Shown: one piece after another, positions 15,359 to 22,768 of the stretch
Layout of the letters: each line of letters opens with the position of its first letter
Position numbering within the stretch: position 1 is the first letter of the stretch
NCBI GenBank assembly: GCA_964529445.1
Contig: CAZGWJ010000022.1
Coordinates: forward strand, 1-35,810
Origin: CAZGWJ01 sp964529445
Lineage (GTDB): Bacteria; Oederibacteriota; Muellerivitia; Muellerivitales; Muellerivitaceae
Reading direction: 5' to 3'
DNA: 35,810 bases
Made by a program: the position numbers and the translations under genes
The notes under the pieces: generated by a model
The model's input: only the letters and a program-made list of their open reading frames with translations
Database searches by the model: none
Told to the model about the DNA's origin: nothing

Positions 15359-15389
15359 GGCCCCTGCCGCGATCAAGGGGCCTCTTTTT
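15359..15389 (+). terminator. Rho-independent terminator
   Basis: GGCCCCT and AGGGGCC form a perfect 7-bp GC-rich stem with a 10-nt loop, followed by TCTTTTT. It would end transcription from the accessory zone before the dehydrogenase gene. The surrounding 15241-15506 holds no gene that I can support. Confidence 0.75.
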
Positions 15390-15506
15390 CGAGGAATTTG
15401 TCCTATATCAAATCCGCTCCTGTCGACCCGCGGGCGTGGACCTATTGAAAAAGCAGCCAGGATAAATCCAAAATGAAAGTGGTTGGGATGCGGAAAGGAG
15501 GGGGCC

Positions 15507-16565
15507 ATGGACGCACCCGTTAAGATCGCATTTTTCGACGCCAAGCCCTACGACCGCGAGTCCTTCGACCGGGCCGTGGAGGGTACGGGCCTCGATATCA
15601 CCTATCTCAAGAGCCACCTCACGAAGGAGACCGCCCCCCTCACGGAGGGCTACCAGGCCGTCTGCGTCTTCGTCAACGACCAGGTGGACAGGGGCGTCAT
15701 CGACATCCTCCACAAAAACGGCGTGAAGCTGATCGCCATCCGCGCCGCCGGCTACAACAACATCGACCTGAAACACATCTTCGGAAAGATCCACGCGGTC
15801 CGCGTCCCCGCCTACTCCCCCCACGCTGTGGCCGAGCACGCCGTGGCCCTCATGCTGGCCCTGAACCGCAAGCTCCACCGGGCCTACTTCCGCACCCGCG
15901 ACAGCAACTTCACGCTGGAAGGTCTGATGGGCTTCGACATGCAGGGCAAGACAGCGGGGATCATCGGGACGGGGCGGATCGGGAGGATCCTGGCGCGGAT
16001 CCTGCGGGGCTTCGACATGAACGTCCTGGTCCACGATGTCCAGGTCGACCAGGCCTTCGAGACCGAATGCGGCGTCAAGTACGTCGACTTGGATGTCCTC
16101 TACCGCGAATCCGACATCGTCTCCCTCAATTGCCCCCTGACGAAGGAGACCTACCACCTGATCGGCGAGGAATCCCTCTCCCGCATGAAGCAGGGGGTCA
16201 TGCTCATCAACACCGGCCGGGGACTCCTCATCGACACGCGGGCCCTCATCGCCCACCTGAAGACCGGCAGGGTCGGCTACGCGGGTCTGGACGTCTACGA
16301 GGAGGAGGGGGACTACTTCTTCGAGGATTTCTCCAACAAGGTCATCGCGGACGATATCCTGGCGCGGCTCCTGTCCTTCAACAACGTCATGATCACCTCC
16401 CACCAGGGTTTCTTCACCCGGGAGGCCCTGGCCAACATCGCGGCCACGACCGTTCAGAACATCCTCGGATTCTTCGAGGGGAACAAGGTCCCCAACGAGA
16501 TCTGTTACCGATGCGGCGCCGACCCGAGGACCTGCCCCCGGGCCATGAACGGCCGCTGTTTCTGA
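15507..16565 (+). CDS. D-lactate dehydrogenase-like 2-hydroxyacid dehydrogenase with Cys-rich tail
   Basis: A 352-residue D-isomer-specific 2-hydroxyacid dehydrogenase, closest in pattern to fermentative LdhA. It would reduce pyruvate to D-lactate with NADH in the cytoplasm. The Rossmann motif is GIIGTGRIGR at 151-160. The catalytic Arg is R238 in NTGRGLL, the Glu is in DVYEEEGDYF near 267, and the His is H299 in ITSHQGFF. The YNNIDL substrate loop is at 84-89. ATG 15507 is preceded by AAGGAGGGGG. The last 20 residues are unusual: Cys333, 336, 343 and 351 form a CX2CX6CX7C pattern not expected in LdhA, possibly a metal or redox site. It stands alone between a terminator and repeat remnants. 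Confidence 0.88.
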   Translation: MDAPVKIAFFDAKPYDRESFDRAVEGTGLDITYLKSHLTKETAPLTEGYQAVCVFVNDQVDRGVIDILHKNGVKLIAIRAAGYNNIDLKHIFGKIHAVRVPAYSPHAVAEHAVALMLALNRKLHRAYFRTRDSNFTLEGLMGFDMQGKTAGIIGTGRIGRILARILRGFDMNVLVHDVQVDQAFETECGVKYVDLDVLYRESDIVSLNCPLTKETYHLIGEESLSRMKQGVMLINTGRGLLIDTRALIAHLKTGRVGYAGLDVYEEEGDYFFEDFSNKVIADDILARLLSFNNVMITSHQGFFTREALANIAATTVQNILGFFEGNKVPNEICYRCGADPRTCPRAMNGRCF

Positions 16566-16652
16566 GAAAGCCGGCCTTACTCTTATCCATCCTTTGTTCC
16601 CTCGCGGGCGCCTTTCTCCACCTCCCCCCGCCCCATCCCAACGACACTAAAT

Positions 16653-16730
16653 AGGGTCAGGCAACCGCCTTCGGCGGTGTTGGTTTATAGCGCCCGGGGC
16701 AGCAAGCTCACCGCCCTCTTGGAAACAAAA
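16653..16730 (+). repeat. Short repeat copy plus GT coding scrap
   Basis: AGGGTCAGGC is followed by a perfect hairpin ACCGCC-TTC-GGCGGT (16664-16678) and then TTGGTTTATAGCGCCCGGGG, which translates LVYSARGSKLTALLE. This matches LVYSARGSKLSELK of GT1. It is the left half of a tandem pair with the unit at 16734. The whole 16566-17016 stretch holds these repeats and no gene that I can support. Confidence 0.7.
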
Positions 16731-16733
16731 AAC

Positions 16734-16856
16734 AGGTCACGCCTCACCCGTTCGACAGGCGATCGCGGATCGCCGCTCAGTGCCTTCCGGCATTTCACTC
16801 TTTCTACCACCCCTCCCTTGGTCGACAGCGCTCGTGGCAATTCGCTGAACGGGCCA
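16734..16856 (+). repeat. Full repeat copy plus GT coding scrap
   Basis: AGGTCACGCCTCACCCGTTC, then the palindrome GGCGATC-GCG-GATCGCC, then GCTCAGTGCC and an altered ATTTCACTCTTTC end, leads into TTGGTCGACAGCGCTCGTGG (LVDSARGNSLNG). It thus has the same order, element then GT scrap, as at 10822, 13095 and 16653. Degradation is further advanced here. Confidence 0.75.
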
Positions 16857-17016
16857 GAATCCGCCAATCACCCACCGGCCAAGATGCGTGAAAACTCTTT
16901 CATCGGGCATTTTAACGAGAAAACCGGAAACGATGGTCAGTACCCCTGACATGACAAAGAAGAATTTTTAGCGGTATGTTTTCAACGGGGATTTATGGAA
17001 AGGCCCGGGGGGCCGT

Positions 17017-17943
17017 ATGGATCATTTTTTGGAGTCAATGAAGGAAATCCTTATCAAGCACGCTTGGCACAAACCCCGCGAAGAAACGGTCACGCCCGAT
17101 TCGGTGATGGCCCAGTACCTGTGTCCCTACGATGCGGTACTGGCGGGAGAGGAAGCCGTTAAAATGCTGGCCGAGATCCGGAAAAGATTCGAACGGATGG
17201 GCATCAAAGTGGACCTGAATCTGAAGGACCTGTTCGTCGATGAGATCACCGTAGGGCAATGCGCGGAACGCATCCGCGAGAAGGCCCGCATCCGGGACGA
17301 GTACGAATCAGAACGCTCTTTGGCTGGGGGAGGGAACGCCATGGACGAGATCGAATACCGAATTGCGCGGATCGTCGGTCGGACGGCGGTGCCGACCTGC
17401 GATCCGGCATACATTGACGTACAAGAGCATGTCGGCGGGCGCTTGGCGGACATCGGCTTGGCAGTATGTATTCAACTCAGGGACAGGTGTGAAATGTTGA
17501 ACGAGGAGTTCCGGAAAGACGGGATCGAACTGGACTTGAACGAGGCGGATATCTGCTCGCAGGGCTTGTCCATCGCCAAGCTCGCCGAGGGGGTCCGGAA
17601 CCTCATGGCGGAAAAGGAGGCTGTCGGAAGGGGCGAAATGTCTCCGGACGGGGTGCAGAGACGGATCGCGAAGGCGTTGTCGGATCTCCAGGACAAGTGG
17701 CATGGGCAAGTTACGGCCGATACGAACGTGGCGGATTACCTGGGCTGCGATGACCCCGTGGCTTCCTGCGTGATCTGGACAACCGCCCAGGAGGCCCTCG
17801 GCGAGGAATTCGCGGAGGAGGGCGTCGCGCTCGACCTGGCAGGTTTCGTCGGCAAGGATCGCAACGCCACATTCGGCCATCTGGCGGAACATATCCGGGG
17901 CCTGGTCGCATCCGGACGGGAAGCGCACCCGGACAAGGTTTGA
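17017..17943 (+). CDS. Unrecognised protein of three tandem ~90-aa helical repeats, ACP-like without the pantetheine serine
   Basis: The 308-residue acidic protein consists of three related segments, about 8-92, 110-200 and 208-300. They share a pattern: an amphipathic helix, a V-T-P/A-D-like turn, a helix around a D-rich spot, F-x4-GI-x-LDL, then a final helix of the type VGQCAERIREK / IAKLAEGVRNLM / FGHLAEHIRGLV. This order resembles an acyl carrier protein domain. However, where ACPs have DSL with the phosphopantetheine serine, the repeats read YDAVL, LADIGL and CDDPVA, so none could be conventionally charged. The fold is an inference from pattern only. No signal peptide or membrane segment is seen. 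It precedes a membrane coiled-coil protein by 42 bases and may be co-transcribed with it and the HPr-like gene. GGGG-rich sequence upstream serves as a modest ribosome-binding site. Confidence 0.55.
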   Translation: MDHFLESMKEILIKHAWHKPREETVTPDSVMAQYLCPYDAVLAGEEAVKMLAEIRKRFERMGIKVDLNLKDLFVDEITVGQCAERIREKARIRDEYESERSLAGGGNAMDEIEYRIARIVGRTAVPTCDPAYIDVQEHVGGRLADIGLAVCIQLRDRCEMLNEEFRKDGIELDLNEADICSQGLSIAKLAEGVRNLMAEKEAVGRGEMSPDGVQRRIAKALSDLQDKWHGQVTADTNVADYLGCDDPVASCVIWTTAQEALGEEFAEEGVALDLAGFVGKDRNATFGHLAEHIRGLVASGREAHPDKV

Positions 17944-17985
17944 TTCGACGGGAGGCCGTATCCCGGGAGGAAAGGTTGGCTGGCC

Positions 17986-18702
17986 ATGAAAATAAAACGG
18001 ATCCTCGTCGTCGGGCTTCTGTTGTTGCTGGGAGGAATTGCCCTGAAATTCCGTTATGACCGGTTGGAGGAGGCGGTGGAACGGAAGTCAAAGACCGTCT
18101 CGCTGTTGAACGACAAGGTGGAGGACCTGGAATCGGAGATCCTCAAGTTGCGGATGGAGGTTGACGCGGAACGGGAGACCCTCAACCGGATCCTCGCCAA
18201 GACCGGGCCTGTTGCTCTCGTGGAGGACAGAACCGTTCAAGTCTTCGACAAGGACGGGCAAAGGCGCGAATTCCGCGTCCTGGACGATCTGTTCGGGAGG
18301 ACGATCGAGTGGGCGTCCTTTTTGGGAAAGAGAGAAACCTCGGCGTTCCTGCGCTCGAGGGTCGTTGCGGGGCGGATCGAGGATGAATATTCCAAGGTGA
18401 GCGGGACTCCGGGGTGCAGGTATTTGATCGCGAATACGGCCCGCTGGGCGCCATGGGTGGATCGTACAAGCCTTGTCGAGATGCTGGAAACGGCAGTCTA
18501 CCACGAACCGGAGTATGCGCAGGAGAACAAGGCGACATGGCAGGGATTCCTGAGCGGCCCGGAAAAGACGAAGATGGCCGAAGCGATCGAACGGGGAAAA
18601 CGGAGGGCGCGGAGCATGGATACCGATTATCGGGTTCCGCACCTGCCGGCGCCCGGGATCATGCCCCAGTCCTGGCCCCGGGGGGGACTGGGGCGGTATT
18701 GA
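17986..18702 (+). CDS. Membrane-anchored coiled-coil protein of unknown function
   Basis: A 238-residue protein with one N-terminal membrane segment (ILVVGLLLLLGGIALKF, about 6-22). A coiled-coil helix follows (about 23-70, rich in Leu/Glu/Lys, including LNDKVEDLESEILKLRMEVD). Next come an alpha/beta region with VEDRTVQVFDKDGQRREFRV at 78-97 and a C-terminal basic and proline-rich end. The short N-terminus suggests an Nin-Cout signal anchor, putting most of the protein in the periplasm. I do not recognise a family. GGGAGG lies upstream of the ATG with somewhat long spacing. It sits between the ACP-like repeat protein and the HPr-like protein. Confidence 0.7.
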   Translation: MKIKRILVVGLLLLLGGIALKFRYDRLEEAVERKSKTVSLLNDKVEDLESEILKLRMEVDAERETLNRILAKTGPVALVEDRTVQVFDKDGQRREFRVLDDLFGRTIEWASFLGKRETSAFLRSRVVAGRIEDEYSKVSGTPGCRYLIANTARWAPWVDRTSLVEMLETAVYHEPEYAQENKATWQGFLSGPEKTKMAEAIERGKRRARSMDTDYRVPHLPAPGIMPQSWPRGGLGRY

Positions 18703-18757
18703 ACGATCGGCGCAGGATGACGGACGGTAGGTTGGGGTTGGTTAGGGAGGGATTCGA

Positions 18758-19030
18758 ATGGCGCTCAAACAGGTCCTGAAGGTTACCAGCAAGTACGGGC
18801 TGACCACCCGAGCGGCGATGCATATCGTACAGACATTGAGTCGCTACAAAAGCGCGATCCGTTTTACGGTCGGTGAGAATAGCGCGGATGCCAAGAGCAT
18901 GATGGGTTTGGTGTGCCTGATGGCTTTCCGGGGGGCGGAAGTGTGGGTCGAGGCGGAGGGCCCGGACGAGGAAGAGGCCATGGCCGCGGCGGTGAAGCTG
19001 TTCGAACGGAAATTCGGGAACAGCGAATGA
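18758..19030 (+). CDS. HPr-like protein lacking the phosphorylatable histidine (Crh-like)
   Basis: The 90-residue protein aligns along its whole length with HPr, the small phosphocarrier of the sugar phosphotransferase system. The HPr active-site loop GIHARPA is here GLTTRAA (residues 14-20), so His15 is replaced by Thr16 while the following Arg is kept. The regulatory serine site is retained as AKSMMGLV (Ser47, matching Ser46 in KSIMG). The tail GAEVWVEAEGPDEEEAM also fits. HPr paralogues without the histidine, such as Bacillus Crh, cannot pass phosphate to sugars and act in regulation through the serine. A regulatory rather than transport role is inferred here. GGAGGGA lies 6-12 bases before the ATG. 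No enzyme I or permease gene is in the window. Confidence 0.85.
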   Translation: MALKQVLKVTSKYGLTTRAAMHIVQTLSRYKSAIRFTVGENSADAKSMMGLVCLMAFRGAEVWVEAEGPDEEEAMAAAVKLFERKFGNSE

Positions 19031-19139
19031 TCGCGAATTGCGACGGTCCCGCCTTCCCGTTTTGGACGGCGTGCTTTCATCGGTCGGAAACCCTTTTCCT
19101 GTGACCCCGCCGATTCGGGTATGGCTCTCGCGGGGGGGA

Positions 19140-19148
19140 TGGTAGAAT
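19140..19148 (+). promoter_or_regulatory. Extended -10 promoter for a lipoprotein gene
   Basis: TGG-TAGAAT at 19140-19148 fits an extended -10 box, with the GTG start of the lipoprotein 29 bases downstream and CCGGAGG in between. No -35 consensus is seen. It is one of a set of TGN-TANNAT motifs at the same relative position in this window (13424, 24304, 25254, 28410). Confidence 0.5.
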
Positions 19149-19176
19149 CCGGACCATCCTGCTCCGGAGGCATCCC

Positions 19177-19851
19177 GTGAAGCGAATCATCCTCGGTTCC
19201 TTATTCATCATGGCCGTTGCGGGCGTCTTCGCCTGCAAGAAAAGCAGTGACCCCGCCGCGCCCGCGGCGCCGCCCGCGGCCCCCGCGGCCACTTCCACCC
19301 CGACCGCCACGTTCTCGCCGACGGCGTCGCTTTCCCCGACCGCGACGAGGACCCCGACGCCCACACGGACGTCCACTCCCACACCCACCCTGACCTGGAC
19401 GCCGGCACCCTGCGTGCCCGGCTTCGTCGGGGAGGGGTCCTACGACAGCATCTCGAATTTCGGCCTCTCGACCCTCGCCTCTGCCGTGACCTTCTCCTCT
19501 CCGGCCGCCGTGACGGCCCTGACGGTTTATACCTACGCGGATATCCAGTTTCGCGTGGCGGTCTACTCCCATTCCGCCTTGTATCAACAGCCCGAGTACC
19601 TGCTGACCGTGAGCGGTCCCATGACCGGCGTGAACGGGTGGAACACCATCGGGGTGGGACCCCTCACCCTCACGCACGGGAACTACTGGTTTGCCGTGAA
19701 GATGGACGGAGGGCCCTCGACCCAGGTGGGAAACATGACCCCTGCGGGACAGATCCTGGCCAGTAGTGGAGACATCACGAGCGATTGGCTTCAACAGGGT
19801 ACGTACAACAACCGGCACCTTTCGATGGGCGCGCTTTATCGCTGTCCGTGA
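19177..19851 (+). CDS. Thr-Pro-rich lipoprotein with one C-terminal beta-rich domain
   Basis: A 224-residue lipoprotein. It has a signal sequence with lipobox GVFAC (Cys20), then KKSSDPAAP, a proline/alanine/threonine spacer with repeated TPT units up to about residue 75, and then a domain of about 145 residues beginning CVPGFVGEGSYDS. The domain contains AVYSHSALYQQPEYLL and the end HGNYWFAVKMDGG, and closes with ALYRCP, so two cysteines near its ends may pair. The third domain of the next gene shares the NYWLALK-like and ALYC signatures, so the two are paralogous. It is probably exposed on the outer membrane. The GTG start is supported by GGAGG 6 bases upstream and a promoter-like box at 19140. 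Ligand or role is unknown. Confidence 0.8.
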   Translation: MKRIILGSLFIMAVAGVFACKKSSDPAAPAAPPAAPAATSTPTATFSPTASLSPTATRTPTPTRTSTPTPTLTWTPAPCVPGFVGEGSYDSISNFGLSTLASAVTFSSPAAVTALTVYTYADIQFRVAVYSHSALYQQPEYLLTVSGPMTGVNGWNTIGVGPLTLTHGNYWFAVKMDGGPSTQVGNMTPAGQILASSGDITSDWLQQGTYNNRHLSMGALYRCP

Positions 19852-20003
19852 GCGGCCTGTGGTGAGCTGGTCGAAACCACCGGTGGCGCTTCTCCCTCTC
19901 CCCCAATGGATTCGACCATGCGCACCCTTTGGGGCGAGGGGACTTTAGGTTTATCCCTGGCCTTCTGCCTTGATCACCCACTCGCCAGGGAGAAGACCCG
20001 GTG

Positions 20004-20017
20004 AATAAACGTTTATT
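20004..20017. promoter_or_regulatory. Perfect 14-bp palindrome, possible operator
   Basis: AATAAACGTTTATT is a perfect palindrome in an AT-rich patch of an otherwise GC-rich intergenic region, about 20 bases upstream of the putative promoter of the large lipoprotein gene. It could be a regulator binding site, but no cognate regulator is evident. Confidence 0.35.
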
Positions 20018-20038
20018 ATTGGCATAAGCAAATAACGA

Positions 20039-20066
20039 TTGCCGTGATTCTGAAGAATGATATCAT
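20039..20066 (+). promoter_or_regulatory. Putative promoter of the large lipoprotein gene
   Basis: TTGCCG (20039-20044), a 16-bp spacer and TATCAT (20061-20066) give a plausible sigma-70-type promoter. The start codon at 20097 follows with GGAGG in between. The rest of 19852-20096 holds no gene. A CCCTGGC...GCCAGGG inverted repeat near 19957-19991 has no T-run. Confidence 0.45.
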
Positions 20067-20096
20067 CGGAAATAATCCAATCCGCGGAGGTTTCCC

Positions 20097-22553
20097 ATGA
20101 AACGAACCCTGTACACGAGCATGGGACTGATGCTGGTGGCGGTCCTTTTCGGGGCCTGCAGTAAGAGCTCCAGCCCCTCGGCCCCCGCCTCCCCCGCCCC
20201 CGCCCCCGCGGCCGACACAGCCACTTTCACCTTCACCGCTACGCCGACGCCGACCGGGACCTGGTTCACTCCCACATCCACCTCCACCGATACGCCGACC
20301 TCGACGGCCACGAACTCCCCGACCCACAGCGCCACCTTCCCGCCGCCGCCGACCTTCACCCCGACCGACACGGGGACCTTCACGCCGACCGGCACCCCCA
20401 CCCTGTCCTGCCCCTATTCGGCCGCGGGTACCATCGTGGCCGGTACCGCGACGGTGGTCACCGGGAACACCTGCTCCGGAACACATCGCTTCTCCTGCGG
20501 CATGGGTTGCCCGGCCCCGGACATCCTCTACATCCTCCAGGTCGTGCAGGCGGGTACGGTCGTCGCCTCGACCTGCGGGGACGGCCAAACCTGGGCCTCG
20601 AACCTCCTCATCCGCTCCGACTGCGGCGATGAATCGGCCGGCATCCTGGCGGAGAGCGACAATTATTCCTGCGGCAACCGTTCCGTCGTTTCGGTCTTCC
20701 TCCAGCCGGGTACCTACGCGCTGGTCGTGGACAGCCCGTATTTCGACGACGTCTGCGGGTCCTACACGCTGACGGTCTCGCAGGGCCTGGCCTCGCTCAC
20801 GCCGACACCTTCCCCCTCCCCCACCGTGCCCACACCGACCCCGACCGGTTCGGTCTTCGTGCCAAACACCCCCACCCGGTCCGCGACGCCCACCCGGACC
20901 GCCACGCGCACCGACACGCCCACGAACACCCCGACTTCCACGGTCACCGATACCCCCACGGACACGCCGACTGTCACCCGGACCGGGACCCCGACCCTCA
21001 CGCCGATTGGAACCCCGCATTGCGGGGTCTCGGCCATCGACATCACCGACAACGTCCATAAATCGGGGTCTTACGAGGGAAGCACCCTGACGGAGACCGA
21101 TGACTTCGAGGGTGATGGCTGCGGCACGGGGGCCCGGGACCAGCTCCTGGTCTTCACGGTGGAGGAGTTGGCGGCTTATTCCATCGGGATGTGCGCGACA
21201 TCGGAGGCCTGGCCCGCCTGCCTGTACCTGAGGACGAGTTGCGAGGAGATCGGAACGACGGTGGCCGTCAGCGCCGATACCTGCCCCAACAAGATGGCCG
21301 CGATCGACTATACCCTCCTGCAACCCGGCACCTATTACCTCATCGTGGACGGACAGACCTCCTCGGATTCGGGTAATTACTTCCTGACCTTCGACATCGC
21401 GCCTCCGGGGGAGATCCCCACCCTCACGCCCACCCCGACCAGGACCTTCACCTTCACCCGCACCTGGACGTTCACGCCGAGTCCGACTTCCACGCGCACC
21501 CTCTCACCCACGCCGACCCCGACGCCCAGTCCCACCTCCATCTGCGGGGCTTCCGCGCCGTCCACCTTCGGTTCCGCCAGCCGCGACGGCGGCCTGTCCT
21601 TCTCCGGGACCGAGACCCTCTTTTCCAGCCGGTTTGCGCTTTCCGACCGGGGCGAGGTGAAGCGCATGATGTGCTGGGCCACGAGCGCCGGCATGGAGGT
21701 CCGCATGGGCGTCTATGCGGACGTGTCCGGCCAGCCGGGATCCCTGCTGGTCCAATCCTCCGGTTCCATCACCTGCACGGGCGGTGCGTGGAATACGATC
21801 GAACTGCCGACGATCGAGCTTCAGCCGGGGAATTACTGGCTGGCCTTGAAGGGAAGGGTGCTATCGGGTACCCCGAGGCCCGGCGGCCTGTTGACCACGG
21901 GCGGCGGGTACTATTTCGGAGCCCAGGCCTGGGGCGACGGCAGTCTTCCCGCGACCTATCCCGTCGACATGGCTTCCAGCGGTCAACTGGCCGTCCAGGC
22001 GCTGTACTGCGTCCTGCCGACCCTCACGCCGACGCCGACCGTGACCGCGACCCCGACGGTGACCCTGACGCCCTACACCTGCTCCTCGCCCGTCACCCTG
22101 GGTGCGGTCGACTTCATGGAAAGCGCGAGCGGCATCAGTGGAACCATGACAAGCGCCTCCTTGGTGAACCTGTCGACGGCCGGCGGGTTGTATGCGGTGC
22201 AGTTCTATACCTGGGGATCGGCCGGGTATGGCCGCTTCGGGTTCTACACGACCGGTTCGCCGGCGACCCTGGTGGCCCAGACCGGGGTTATGCCGCTGCC
22301 CGTGACGGCCACCGATACGGTCCACATGATCCACGCGCCGCTGATTCCGCTGGCGGCGGGGAACTACTACCTGGTGTTCATGACCCGGGGGGACGGCGTG
22401 AGTACCCGGTGGCACTCGTATCGCTTGTCCACGGGAGAGGTTCGAAACAGCACAGGCTTGGCCTGGGGCGAACTGCCCGCGACCCTCAATGTCGATTCGT
22501 GGGGCACCGTTCCGAACCGGGCGGTCAACGCCAGGGCGTTTATCTGCCCGTGA
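20097..22553 (+). CDS. Large multidomain lipoprotein with Thr-Pro-rich linkers
   Basis: An 818-residue surface lipoprotein: signal peptide with lipobox LFGAC (Cys21), then four folded domains separated by Thr-Pro linkers. The linkers lie at about 41-103, 234-307, 439-481 and 640-660. Domains 1 (104-233) and 2 (309-438) resemble PPC-type beta-sandwiches, with TYALVVDSP and GSYTLTV, and TYYLIVDGQ and GNYFLTF. Both are cysteine-rich, suggesting disulfides and export. Domains 3 (483-639) and 4 (662-818) are mutually similar in end motifs (PGNYWLALK and AGNYYLVFM; QALYC and RAFICP), and domain 3 resembles the domain of the lipoprotein at 19177. GCGGAGG lies 6-12 bases before the ATG. Function is unknown; adhesion or glycan binding is possible but not shown. 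The repetitive linker DNA is a likely site of length variation. Confidence 0.82.
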   Translation: MKRTLYTSMGLMLVAVLFGACSKSSSPSAPASPAPAPAADTATFTFTATPTPTGTWFTPTSTSTDTPTSTATNSPTHSATFPPPPTFTPTDTGTFTPTGTPTLSCPYSAAGTIVAGTATVVTGNTCSGTHRFSCGMGCPAPDILYILQVVQAGTVVASTCGDGQTWASNLLIRSDCGDESAGILAESDNYSCGNRSVVSVFLQPGTYALVVDSPYFDDVCGSYTLTVSQGLASLTPTPSPSPTVPTPTPTGSVFVPNTPTRSATPTRTATRTDTPTNTPTSTVTDTPTDTPTVTRTGTPTLTPIGTPHCGVSAIDITDNVHKSGSYEGSTLTETDDFEGDGCGTGARDQLLVFTVEELAAYSIGMCATSEAWPACLYLRTSCEEIGTTVAVSADTCPNKMAAIDYTLLQPGTYYLIVDGQTSSDSGNYFLTFDIAPPGEIPTLTPTPTRTFTFTRTWTFTPSPTSTRTLSPTPTPTPSPTSICGASAPSTFGSASRDGGLSFSGTETLFSSRFALSDRGEVKRMMCWATSAGMEVRMGVYADVSGQPGSLLVQSSGSITCTGGAWNTIELPTIELQPGNYWLALKGRVLSGTPRPGGLLTTGGGYYFGAQAWGDGSLPATYPVDMASSGQLAVQALYCVLPTLTPTPTVTATPTVTLTPYTCSSPVTLGAVDFMESASGISGTMTSASLVNLSTAGGLYAVQFYTWGSAGYGRFGFYTTGSPATLVAQTGVMPLPVTATDTVHMIHAPLIPLAAGNYYLVFMTRGDGVSTRWHSYRLSTGEVRNSTGLAWGELPATLNVDSWGTVPNRAVNARAFICP

Positions 22554-22768
22554 GGGGCTGGAAGCGCGGCCGCGCCACGACCGGGACGGCCGTTTTCGTC
22601 ATGCGCCCTCACGCTTGCCCAAAATACGCTTATAACAGCACTCGAACCATTTCATAGAAACGTCTTCGACCGCAATGATGCGACCTTCCTGCTCGGCCCT
22701 CGCCCTGACGGCTTTGGGTATCGTTTCGGGATGGATGCGTCCCTGTTTCCCGCCCCCTGGATCCTCCT

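Noticed and set aside
16741..16800. GCGATCGC octamer as a cyanobacterial HIP1 signature
   Set aside because: Only one exact octamer was noticed, within the palindrome loop region of one element copy. Other copies have different loops, so it is chance.
20016..21323. Long open frame on the minus strand, opposite the large lipoprotein
   Set aside because: It is the antisense of Thr-Pro-coding DNA: low-complexity Gly/Arg/Val-rich text with no domain or signal. The plus strand has a signal peptide, lipobox and ribosome-binding site.
22564..22576. GCGCGGCCGCGC palindrome after the large lipoprotein as a terminator
   Set aside because: It is short, has no loop or T-run, and is common in GC-rich DNA.
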